Below, one piece after another: positions 37,650 to 45,551 of a stretch of DNA of 64,000 nt. Location: positions 124,001-188,000 of the forward strand of contig JANRJO010000068.1 in assembly GCA_033763935.1 (NCBI GenBank). Reading direction: 5' to 3'. The position numbers and the translations under genes are program-made. The DNA is from DALYJJ01 sp033763935. GTDB lineage: Bacteria > Acidobacteriota > Terriglobia > Bryobacterales > Bryobacteraceae. How positions within the stretch are numbered: position 1 is the stretch's first letter; every line of letters starts with the position of its first letter. The notes beneath the pieces are model-generated. The model worked only from the letters and a program-made list of their open reading frames with translations, had not been told where the DNA came from and searched no databases.

Positions 37650-39329
37650 ATGATGGCGAAACCTTCCCTTGTGTTCCTTACCGTCTCCGCCCTCCTGCTG
37701 AACGATGCGGCGGCGATCGCAGCCGACGACAAGAAGAAGGCCGATGCCGAGGGCCAGCGCGAGACCGTCGCCAAACCCCTCTCTGAGAAAGAGCGCCGCC
37801 GCCGCGAAGAACGCCTCCGCAAAGAACTCGAAACCCCCTATCGCAAGTGGCTCAACGAGGACGTCACTTACATCATCACCGACGAGGAGCGCGCCGCCTG
37901 GAAGCGCCTCTCCACCGACGAAGAGCGCGAGCAGTTCATCGAGCAGTTCTGGCTCCGCCGAGACCCCACCCCGGACTCCACCGAGAACGAGTACAAAGAA
38001 GAGCACTATCGCCGCATCGCGTACGCGAACGAGCGCTTCGCCTCGGGCATCCCCGGCTGGAAGACCGACCGCGGCCGCATCTACATCACCTTCGGTCCCG
38101 CCGACGAAGTTGAATCGCACCCCTCCGGCGGCACCTACCAGCGGCCCATGGAAGAAGGCGGCGGCACCACCTCCACCTTCCCCTTCGAGAAGTGGCGCTA
38201 CCGCTACATCGAAGGCATCGGCTCTGACATCATCATCGAGTTTGTCGATCCCACCATGACCGGCGAGTACCGCATGACCATGGACCCGTCCGAGAAGGAC
38301 GCCCTCCTCATGGTGCCCGGCGCCGGCCTCACCCTCATGGAAGAGATGGGCATGGCGAACAAGGCGGATCGCTTCAGCCGCACCGACGGTACCCGCCTCG
38401 GCACCGGCAATATGCCGCTGCCCGCCCGCATGAACCAGTTCGAGCGCCTGCAGCAGTTCGCTGCCTTGCAGAAAGCGCCCGCCGTCAAGTTCAAGGACCT
38501 TGAGGCCCAGGTCAATACGCGCATTCTCTACAACCTGCTCCCCATGCGCGTCCGCGCCGACTTCCTCAAGATGACTGGCTCCACCACCATGGTCAGCCTG
38601 AGCGTCCAGTTCGACCGCAAGGACCTCCAGTTCAAGCAGAAGGAGAACGTCTCCCAGGCCGCCGTCAACATCTACGCGCGCGTCACCTCCATGGCCCGCC
38701 GCCCCGTGCACGTCTTCGAGGAAGTGGTCACCGTCGACGTCGCCAGCGAGTTCCTGGAGGCCGCCGCGAAAGGCGTCTCCGTCTTCAATAAGTCCATCCC
38801 GCTGCCCCCCGGCCTCTATCGCATGAACATCGTCGCGAAGGACGTGGTGGGCGGCAACATGAACAACTACGAGATGGCGTTGAACGTGCCCCGCTATGAG
38901 GACGAGAAGCTGGGGTCTAGTTCCCTCATCCTCGCCGACCTCATCGAGAAGGTCCCCACGCGCAACATCGGCACCGGCCAGTTCGTGATCGGCACCTCAA
39001 AGGTCCGCCCTCGTCTCAGCGAGACCTTCACCCGCGACGAGAAGATGGGCATCTACATGCAGCTCTATAACTTCTCGCCGGATGAGAAGACGCAAAAGCC
39101 GAACGCCAGCATCGAGTACGAGGTGATCAAGAACGGCTCCAACGAGCAGGTGTTCCAGTTCGCCGAAGATGCCACCACCGTCGATGGTGCATCCGCCACC
39201 CAGGTGACCGTGGAGAAAGTGTTACCGCTCAAGACCCTGACGCCCGGGCAGTACACCATCAAGATTAAGGTGACCGACAAGCAGAACCAGCAAACGGTGA
39301 ACCAGACGGCGTCGTTTACGGTAACATAG
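37650..39329 (+). CDS. GWxTD domain-containing exported protein
   Basis: The start is taken at ATG 37650 (MMAKPSLVFLTVSALLLNDA), a signal peptide ending near IAADD; an earlier GTG at 37641 is less likely. The protein has 559 residues. The GWxTD domain is at about residues 40-180: RKWLNEDVTYIITDEERAAW, FIEQFWLRRDPTP and GWKTDRGRIYITFGPADEV. The later part is beta-rich and may be extracytoplasmic Ig-like modules (VNIYARVTSM, GIYMQLYNFSPDEK, and a final VTDKQNQQTVNQTASF). GWxTD proteins are abundant in Acidobacteria, with unknown role. A terminator and an outer-membrane protein gene follow. Confidence 0.92.
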   Translation: MMAKPSLVFLTVSALLLNDAAAIAADDKKKADAEGQRETVAKPLSEKERRRREERLRKELETPYRKWLNEDVTYIITDEERAAWKRLSTDEEREQFIEQFWLRRDPTPDSTENEYKEEHYRRIAYANERFASGIPGWKTDRGRIYITFGPADEVESHPSGGTYQRPMEEGGGTTSTFPFEKWRYRYIEGIGSDIIIEFVDPTMTGEYRMTMDPSEKDALLMVPGAGLTLMEEMGMANKADRFSRTDGTRLGTGNMPLPARMNQFERLQQFAALQKAPAVKFKDLEAQVNTRILYNLLPMRVRADFLKMTGSTTMVSLSVQFDRKDLQFKQKENVSQAAVNIYARVTSMARRPVHVFEEVVTVDVASEFLEAAAKGVSVFNKSIPLPPGLYRMNIVAKDVVGGNMNNYEMALNVPRYEDEKLGSSSLILADLIEKVPTRNIGTGQFVIGTSKVRPRLSETFTRDEKMGIYMQLYNFSPDEKTQKPNASIEYEVIKNGSNEQVFQFAEDATTVDGASATQVTVEKVLPLKTLTPGQYTIKIKVTDKQNQQTVNQTASFTVT

Positions 39330-39338
39330 GAATATGGC

Positions 39339-39364
39339 GGGGGTTCGCCCTAGGACCCCCTTTT
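39339..39364 (+). terminator. Intrinsic terminator after the GWxTD gene
   Basis: GGGGGT (39339-39344), a 10-nt loop, ACCCCC (39355-39360) and then TTTT (39361-39364) form an intrinsic terminator 10 bp past the stop. A second hairpin (CGTCGCCTC...GAGGTGACG, 39368-39386, one G-U pair) follows in the leader of the next gene. This would reduce or modulate read-through into the outer-membrane protein gene. Confidence 0.7.
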
Positions 39365-39412
39365 GGCCGTCGCCTCAGAGGTGACGCGGGAGAGAACGGA
39401 AGGCTTCGCGTG

Positions 39413-41218
39413 ATGACTGCGAAGAACTGGCGAATCAGCTTCGGCCTCCTGGCTGCGTACTGTCTCGCTGCCTCCCCAGCCCTCGCCGGCGATCCAGTCC
39501 GGCTCAATGGCAGCCTCGTCGGCTTCGTAAGCAACTCCACCGGCGTGGCCCAGATGGGCGCCACCGTCCTGCTCTATAACCGCGCCGATCGCCTGGTGGG
39601 CCGCGCCCTCACTAACGAGAAGGGCGCCTTCGGCTTCGAAAATCTCTCCCCGGACAACTACTCCCTGCGCGTGACGCTCGCCAGCTTCGTGCCCGCCTTC
39701 AAGCAGGGTATTCTGGTTCAGCCCGGCATGCGCAGCTTCCTCGCCATCAATCTCGCCGGTGTTCTCAGTTCCATCGAACTCGTCTACTCCGCCCCCGGCC
39801 AGGCCTCGCTGATGAGCGACGACTGGAAGTGGGTGCTCCGCAGTTCGGTGGCTACGCGCTCCGTCCTGCGCATCCGGCCTGCGAAGATCGAAATCAACGA
39901 TCCCAACGAACGCCCCGCCGACAAGAGCGCCTCCAGCGCCTTCTCCGCCACTCGCGGCGTCGTGAAGGTCTCGGCGGGCGACCAGGGCGCCAGCTCTTCC
40001 CTCGGCAACGAAACCGACCTCGGCACCGCCTTCGCACTCGCCACGTCGGTCTTCGGCGCCAATCGCATTCAGGTCACAGGCAACCTCGGCTACGGCTCCA
40101 ACGCCGGTTCCCCCGCCGCCGGCTTCAGCACACGCTTCAGCCGGACCGACCTCGGCGTCGTCAGCCCCGAAGTCCAGCTCACCATGCGGCAGGTCTACCT
40201 GCCCACCCGCGCGGGCGCCGCCTTCATCGGCAAGAACAACGGACCCGCCTTGCGGACCATGTCCGCTACCGTGCAGGACCGCCTGCAGGTGTCCGACAAC
40301 CTGTTGCTCGAGTACGGCGCCACACTCGAATCCGTCTCCTTCCTCGAACGCCTGAACTTCTTCAGCCCCTTCGCCCGCGCCACCTATGACCTCGGCAAGT
40401 CCACTTCGCTCCAGGTCGCCTACAACTCCGGCGCGCCGCCCCTCGACTTCCTGACCTCGAAGCAAGGCGCCGAGGCCCGCCTCCAGCAGGACCTGCATGC
40501 CCTCGCGCTCTTCCCCCGCGTGTCGCTGCGTGACGGCCACGCCCGCGTCCAGCGCTCCGATAACGTCGAGGTCGGTGTCAAACGCACCGCCGGCCGCCGC
40601 ACCTTCGCCGCCAGCGTCTTCCAGGAGAACGTGTCCAATGCCGCCCTCCTGATGTCCGGCGCGGAAGGCATCGTCGCCCCGAGCGATTCGCTCCCCGACA
40701 TCGGCTCGCGCAGCTCCATCTTCAACATCGGCTCCTATCGCAGCCGCGGCTTCATGGCCAGCGTTTCCGAAGAGATCGGCGACACCTTCTCCGTCGCCCT
40801 CGCCTACGGCATGGGCGGCGTCCTTCGGACCGAGCAGCGTGACATCCAGAACGCGTCTCCGGACGATGTCCGCCAGCTCGTCCGTGCCGCACAGCGCCAG
40901 TGGGCCAGCGCCCGCCTCAGCGGCACCGCGCCCGTCATCGGTACCCGTTTCACCGCCAGCTACCTCTGGACCGATTACCGCTCCCTCACACCGGTGCACA
41001 CCTATCTCACCCAGAGCTACGGGCCCCTCGCCGGACTCAATGTCAGCGTCCGCCAGCCCATTCCTCAGCCCTCCGGCATGCCCGGCCGCCTCGAAGCCTC
41101 CGCCGAGTTCCGCAATCTCATGGCCCAGGGCTACCTGCCCCTCAGCTCCGACACCCGCCGCGTCCTCCTGATTCAAAGCCCCCGCGCCGTTCGCGGCGGC
41201 CTCAGCTTCATCTTCTAG
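39413..41218 (+). CDS. Carboxypeptidase-regulatory-like domain outer-membrane beta-barrel protein
   Basis: ATG 39413 follows GAGAG and gives about 601 residues with a signal peptide (TAKNWRISFGLLAAYCLAAS, PALAG). An N-terminal carboxypeptidase-regulatory (Cna-B-like) domain spans about 30-115 (GSLVGFVSNSTGVAQMGATV, RALTNEKGAFGFENLSPDNY). The rest has alternating beta-strand patterns like TonB-dependent receptors and ends in F (GGLSFIF), the usual C-terminal outer-membrane signal. A plug domain and TonB box are not evident, so it may be a reduced member. It follows the GWxTD gene, a pairing common in Acidobacteria. Confidence 0.82.
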   Translation: MTAKNWRISFGLLAAYCLAASPALAGDPVRLNGSLVGFVSNSTGVAQMGATVLLYNRADRLVGRALTNEKGAFGFENLSPDNYSLRVTLASFVPAFKQGILVQPGMRSFLAINLAGVLSSIELVYSAPGQASLMSDDWKWVLRSSVATRSVLRIRPAKIEINDPNERPADKSASSAFSATRGVVKVSAGDQGASSSLGNETDLGTAFALATSVFGANRIQVTGNLGYGSNAGSPAAGFSTRFSRTDLGVVSPEVQLTMRQVYLPTRAGAAFIGKNNGPALRTMSATVQDRLQVSDNLLLEYGATLESVSFLERLNFFSPFARATYDLGKSTSLQVAYNSGAPPLDFLTSKQGAEARLQQDLHALALFPRVSLRDGHARVQRSDNVEVGVKRTAGRRTFAASVFQENVSNAALLMSGAEGIVAPSDSLPDIGSRSSIFNIGSYRSRGFMASVSEEIGDTFSVALAYGMGGVLRTEQRDIQNASPDDVRQLVRAAQRQWASARLSGTAPVIGTRFTASYLWTDYRSLTPVHTYLTQSYGPLAGLNVSVRQPIPQPSGMPGRLEASAEFRNLMAQGYLPLSSDTRRVLLIQSPRAVRGGLSFIF

Positions 41219-41341
41219 CGCGCGTAAGATCCGCCCGGGAATTCTCTTCTCAGCCGCCCACACGGCCCGCCGCCGACCATCGATCATCCCGTTTCCCGGC
41301 CCACGCCGTCATCCCTACGCGTGAAAGGCTTCACGGGTTGG

Positions 41342-41368
41342 GCGGGGCGGGCTACCACTCCGCCCCGC
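41342..41368. other. Second hairpin in the 3' intergenic region
   Basis: GCGGGGCGG (41342-41350) and CCGCCCCGC (41360-41368) form a perfect 9-bp GC stem around a 9-nt loop. It stands just beyond the terminator at 41371-41395. With the shorter GTGAA-AGGC-TTCAC hairpin at 41321-41334, it makes three stem-loops in 75 bp between the convergent outer-membrane and CHRD genes. It probably helps end transcripts from both sides. Confidence 0.5.
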
Positions 41369-41370
41369 AC

Positions 41371-41395
41371 AAAAAAAGGGCGGCCGAAGCCGCCC
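41371..41395 (-). terminator. Intrinsic terminator of the CHRD-protein gene
   Basis: On the minus strand GGGCGGC, loop TTCG and GCCGCCC are followed by seven T (complement of 41371-41377). This is a textbook terminator located 24 bp after the stop of the CHRD gene. Confidence 0.88.
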
Positions 41396-41418
41396 CAAGA
41401 GTCGTCACCAGCTGCTCC

Positions 41419-43512
41419 CTACGGCCGGTAAGCGATGTTCACCGTGTTCGACGTCCCGTCGCCTACCCGCACCACCACCGGTACCGTCGCCCCGGACGGC
41501 GCGGTTGTCGGCGCAGCCAGCGTGAACTCCACTAGGTAGAGTCCCGCCACGCCCGGAACCGCCAGCGCGCGCTGGACGCTCTGTGCCGTTCCACCCACCG
41601 TCACCGTGACGTTGCTCGCCGTGGCCACCGGCGACGAAGGCGCGAAGGCGCCGGTCGCGATCGTTGGCGTCGTCCCGCCGAGGCCCGTCGTCAGCACCCA
41701 CAGCACATCCCCCACCCGCGCTGCCTCGCCTGCGCGAATCAGAGCCATGTCCCGCGCCCGGAAGGCAATGCCGCCCTCCCGGTCGAAGTAGATGCCCGGC
41801 GCCGTGCTCGCCACTCGCACCATAACCGTGTTCGAGCCGCCGTTCGAGTTCCTCACAATCACCGGATGCATCCCTGCCGGCGCCTCGTTCGGCACCTGCA
41901 CCACCATGTAATCCGACGGCGTGAACTGCGGCTCGCGCCCGATCGCGATGATCGGCGCGGCAATTCCGCCGATCGTCACCGACGACCCGTTGACGCTGGT
42001 CGGATACGAACTCCCGCTGAGCCCCGCAAGGTTCGTCGGAACCTTCGCCAGGTCGGAGCCGAAGATCGTCATCAACCCGGCCTGCGCCACCGTCCGGAGC
42101 GCCGGATCGCTCACCCCGCTCAGTACGTCGATCACAAACGGGTTCACCGCGTTCGCCGCCGCCAGTTGGCCACGCACCGCGCCTCCGCCGTTCACCGTCG
42201 TGTGCAGGTTCAAGTAGTGCAACTCCGGATTCGCCACCGCCGACGTCAGCGCCGCCAGCCCCGCCTCCGAACTGATCGTCGCCACGCGGAAGATGTTGCC
42301 GAAACCCGTCGCGCTCTGGACCGGGTTCGCCGACGTGATCCCCGTGTCCCAACGCACCGGCCCGTTCACGCCCGCCGCTCCGTTATGCACGTGCAACCCC
42401 GTAAAGGTCGTCTCGCCCGGGAACCGGTAGTTCACATCGAAGACCACCACACCCGCCACCACCGCTCCGCTCGAGTCCCGCAGCGTGTGCAGCGTCACGC
42501 CACCCTGCCCCGCGGCGTCCAGCCCGGTGATCGGCGGAAACTCGTTCGATGGGAGCATCCGCACCTGGAACTCGGATCGATCGAGCGCCACCGCCTGCCC
42601 GCGGATCGCGCCGCCCGTGTTGACGTTCGTATGCAGGTTCAGGTAGTAGTTCCGCGGGGTGAAGCCGATGTTATCCAGCGTCGTTACCGCGTTGGCCGTA
42701 AGATTGATCTCGTTCTCCAGGCGCACGGCGCCCGAGCCGTTTGCCGGCACTGTGATTGCGTTCGCCGTGCCCAGGCCGCTGTCGAGCGTCACGCCGCCGT
42801 TCGCTCCTGCCGCCCCGGCATGAATATGGAGTCCCTGCAGCCGCGTGCCCTCCGGGAACCCGCGATACTGCACCTCAAACACGGCGCTGGCCGAGTTCAC
42901 CCGCCCTTGTGCATCCCGCGTCGTCAATAGCTGCACCGTGCCGATGCCCGAGGCGTCCAGCCCCGCGATCGGCGGCACCTCGTTCGCCGGGCTCATCTGC
43001 GCCGCGAACACCTGCCAGTCTGCCGGCATCAACTGTCCGCGGATCAACCCGCCTGTGTTCGTCGTCGTGTGCAGGTTCACGTAGTAGCCGGCCGGGTTCT
43101 CGAGCAGGCCGCGGAGAGCTGCGACTCCCGTCGCGCTCGTCGGCAGCACCTGTGCCTGTCGCTGGATCCTACCGCGCCCTGTCTCGTCCGCCACGGGGCT
43201 TGCAGCGGTGATCCCTGTGTCGATGCGCACTGGCCCGTTAACGCCCGCCGCGGCTTCATGGATATGCAGCCCGGTGAAGGTCGTCGCCCCCGGCATCGTG
43301 TAGCTTACATCGAAGTCCACTGACCCAGATACAATCTGCCCAGCGCTGTCGCGCATCACGTGCACCCAAACCGTCGCAATGCCCGTCGCCGTCGAGTCGA
43401 TCGGCGGCACCTCGTTCCTCGGCGACATCAGCGCTCGGAACGGAATCGTCTGGGAAGACTGCGCGAGCAACGCCGCGCACAGAAGGGGGAAGAGAATCAG
43501 CGAACGTTTCAT
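41419..43512 (-). CDS. Triple CHRD-domain secreted protein with Solibacter-type C-terminal domain
   Basis: ATG 43512 has GGGAAG upstream and gives 697 residues; a 5' extension of eight codons is ignored. The signal peptide is MKRSLILFPLLCAALLAQSS. Three CHRD units follow at about 25-160, 170-310 and 315-455, each with FRALMSPRNEVPPI-like openings, FTGLHIHEAAAGVNGPVRID-like loops and YVNLHTTTNTGGLIRGQL-like ends. The C-terminal 240 residues (AGLMTIFGSDLAKV, VTIGGIAAPIIAI, PSDYMVVQVPNEAP) match the TIGR03437-type domain typical of Solibacter. CHRD domains are of unknown function in bacteria. It is exported, probably extracellular or surface-bound. Confidence 0.9.
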   Translation of the reverse strand: MKRSLILFPLLCAALLAQSSQTIPFRALMSPRNEVPPIDSTATGIATVWVHVMRDSAGQIVSGSVDFDVSYTMPGATTFTGLHIHEAAAGVNGPVRIDTGITAASPVADETGRGRIQRQAQVLPTSATGVAALRGLLENPAGYYVNLHTTTNTGGLIRGQLMPADWQVFAAQMSPANEVPPIAGLDASGIGTVQLLTTRDAQGRVNSASAVFEVQYRGFPEGTRLQGLHIHAGAAGANGGVTLDSGLGTANAITVPANGSGAVRLENEINLTANAVTTLDNIGFTPRNYYLNLHTNVNTGGAIRGQAVALDRSEFQVRMLPSNEFPPITGLDAAGQGGVTLHTLRDSSGAVVAGVVVFDVNYRFPGETTFTGLHVHNGAAGVNGPVRWDTGITSANPVQSATGFGNIFRVATISSEAGLAALTSAVANPELHYLNLHTTVNGGGAVRGQLAAANAVNPFVIDVLSGVSDPALRTVAQAGLMTIFGSDLAKVPTNLAGLSGSSYPTSVNGSSVTIGGIAAPIIAIGREPQFTPSDYMVVQVPNEAPAGMHPVIVRNSNGGSNTVMVRVASTAPGIYFDREGGIAFRARDMALIRAGEAARVGDVLWVLTTGLGGTTPTIATGAFAPSSPVATASNVTVTVGGTAQSVQRALAVPGVAGLYLVEFTLAAPTTAPSGATVPVVVRVGDGTSNTVNIAYRP

Positions 43513-43569
43513 GGTTCTTCCCGAGTTAGACCACACCTTCAGACCACAGACAAGATGTCTCGTCGGGAA

Positions 43570-45054
43570 TTAACAATTCGCCCGGCAGCGCGCCACTGCC
43601 CGCTTCCAGCCATCGAACAGCGCCTCTCTTTGGTCAACGCCCATCCGTGGCTCAAACACCCGCTCCGATTGCCAGAACGTCTCCACCGCCTCCGGACTCG
43701 CCCAGTACTTTGTCGATAGCCCCGCCAGGTACGCCGCCCCGAGCGCCGTCGTCTCGATGTCCGCCGGCCTCACGATCGGACAGCCCAAAATGTCGGCCTG
43801 AAACTGCATCAGAAAGCAGTTCGCCGACGCCCCGCCATCCACGCGCAGCTCGCGCAGCGTCTCCCCGCTGTCCGCCTGCATCGCGTCAATCAGTTCCCGA
43901 GTCTGGTAGGCGATGCTCTCCAGGGTCGCCCGCACCAGGTGCGCTCGCCCCGCGCCCATCGTGATTCCCGTCATCAGCCCCCGTGCTGCCGCGTCCCAGT
44001 GCGGCGCCCCCAACCCCACGAACGCCGGAACGAAGTACACCCCCGCCGTATCCGCTACCGATTGCGCCAGCTCGTCCGATTCCGCCGCCGTCGCCAGCAG
44101 CCCAGCCCGGTCCCGCAGCCATTGCACCGCGGCTCCTGCCACGAACACGCTCCCCTCTACCGCAAACTGCGCTCCGTCTCCCAGCGAAGCCGCCCGCGTC
44201 GCCAGCAGCCGGTTCCGTGACCGCGGCAGCTGCCCGCCCGTGTGCAGCAGGGCGAAACATCCCGTGCCATAGGTGTTCTTGCTCAGCCCCGGCCGGAAGC
44301 ACGCCTGCCCGAACAGCGCCGCCTGCTGGTCCCCGGCAATCCCGCCGATCGGAATCTCCGCTCCGAAATGCTCCCCCGCCGTCGTCCCTACCGTTTCGCT
44401 CGAGCTCACGATCCGCGGCAGCATCGCCGCCGGCACCCCGAATACGTCCAGCAACTCTGCGTCCCATTTCCCCGTTGCCAGATTCATCAACATCGTGCGA
44501 GAGGCGTTCGACACGTCGGTCACGTGCGCCTCTCCGTTCGTCAGTTTCCATACCAGCCAGGTATCCACTGTCCCGAACAACAGCTCCCCGTCCGCCGCTC
44601 GCTTTCGCCCGTCCGGCACCCGGTCCAGAATCCATTGCAGCTTGCTCCCGGAGAAGTAGGCGTCGATCACCAGCCCCGTCTTCTCCGTCACCCGCGGTCC
44701 CACCGGCGATGCCGCCAGCCGCGCGCACGCCTCCGCCGTCCGCCGGCACTGCCATACAATCGCCGGATGCACCGGCTCTCCGGTCCGCCGGTCCCACACC
44801 AACGTCGTCTCCCGCTGATTCGTAATCCCGATGGCCGCGATATCGTGCGGCGCCGCCCCCGCCCGCTCCAAAGTTCGCAGCGCGGCTACCAGCTGTGCCC
44901 GCCAGATCCCCTCGCCGTCCTGCTCCGCCCATCCCGGCTGAGGATGGGCGCTCTCAATCGGCGTCGACTCCATCGCCACCCGCCGCCCGCGCTCGTCGTA
45001 CAGCGCCCCCCGCGCGCTCGTCGTTCCTTCGTCCAGTGAGAGGATGTATCGCAC
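43570..45054 (-). CDS. glpK: Glycerol kinase
   Basis: A 494-residue FGGY-family kinase that makes sn-glycerol-3-phosphate from glycerol and ATP. Motifs include SLDEGTTSARGALYDERGRR (ATP-binding, N-terminus), ITNQRETTLVWDRRTG, IVWQCRRT, GIAGDQQAALFGQ and TYGTGCFALLHTG, the last two being typical of GlpK. LRVDGGASANCFLMQFQADIL is the second FGGY signature. Length fits at about 500. No glpF or glpD lies beside it. A short AGACA-TCT-TGTCT palindrome stands in the 57-bp gap after its stop. Confidence 0.95.
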   Translation of the reverse strand: MRYILSLDEGTTSARGALYDERGRRVAMESTPIESAHPQPGWAEQDGEGIWRAQLVAALRTLERAGAAPHDIAAIGITNQRETTLVWDRRTGEPVHPAIVWQCRRTAEACARLAASPVGPRVTEKTGLVIDAYFSGSKLQWILDRVPDGRKRAADGELLFGTVDTWLVWKLTNGEAHVTDVSNASRTMLMNLATGKWDAELLDVFGVPAAMLPRIVSSSETVGTTAGEHFGAEIPIGGIAGDQQAALFGQACFRPGLSKNTYGTGCFALLHTGGQLPRSRNRLLATRAASLGDGAQFAVEGSVFVAGAAVQWLRDRAGLLATAAESDELAQSVADTAGVYFVPAFVGLGAPHWDAAARGLMTGITMGAGRAHLVRATLESIAYQTRELIDAMQADSGETLRELRVDGGASANCFLMQFQADILGCPIVRPADIETTALGAAYLAGLSTKYWASPEAVETFWQSERVFEPRMGVDQREALFDGWKRAVARCRANC

Positions 45055-45107
45055 CGGGGCATTGTATCCCAGGGCTCGCTATACTAAGGGTGTTCCCCAC
45101 AAAAGCC

Positions 45108-45545
45108 ATGTTCTTCCGCCGAGCAAAGACGACTGTCCCGACCTTCGAAGAGCGCCTGCAGCAACTCCAACAGGCCGGCTTCACCATCACCCGCGACGGT
45201 TCCAACAGCGCCCGCGTCAACCGCGGACTCTGCACCGCCGTCGTGCAGGAGAAGGACGGCGTGCCCTATGTTGTCAGTGTCGGCCTGGCCATCGGCAAGG
45301 AAGTCGGCGTCCTCACCGACCTCGGCTATCAGAAGGTGTTTGAAACGGAAAGCCGCCGCCGTGAGCCCGCTCTCGCCGCCCAGCTCAAGGCCCTTCACGC
45401 CTTCACCGAGGACCTGCGCGAAGGCCTCGGCCTCACCAGCCTCTATAACGAAGGGCTCGGCACCGTAAATGACCGCCATGTCTATGACCGCGTCACCAAC
45501 CGTGACGCCGGTATTCCTCCCCGTCCCTGGGATAAGCGCCTGTAG
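45108..45545 (+). CDS. Conserved hypothetical protein
   Basis: ATG 45108 gives 145 residues (MFFRRAKTTVPTFEERLQQL). It is soluble, mixed alpha/beta, without metal motifs or signal peptide. The frame extends 5' across the glpK promoter region, but that has coding shadow only. It ends 6 bp before the TonB-dependent receptor, so the two are probably one transcript. I do not recognise its family, and its role for the receptor is unknown. Confidence 0.72.
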   Translation: MFFRRAKTTVPTFEERLQQLQQAGFTITRDGSNSARVNRGLCTAVVQEKDGVPYVVSVGLAIGKEVGVLTDLGYQKVFETESRRREPALAAQLKALHAFTEDLREGLGLTSLYNEGLGTVNDRHVYDRVTNRDAGIPPRPWDKRL

Positions 45546-45551
45546 CGGCGA

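Noticed and set aside
39350..41287. 645-codon minus-strand frame opposite the outer-membrane protein
   Set aside because: Gly/Glu/Ala-rich composition typical of antisense frames; the plus strand has a signal peptide and C-terminal Phe.
43541..43560. AGACA-TCT-TGTCT palindrome between the glpK and CHRD genes
   Set aside because: Short with weak context; it could be a minor operator, but nothing ties it to a regulator.
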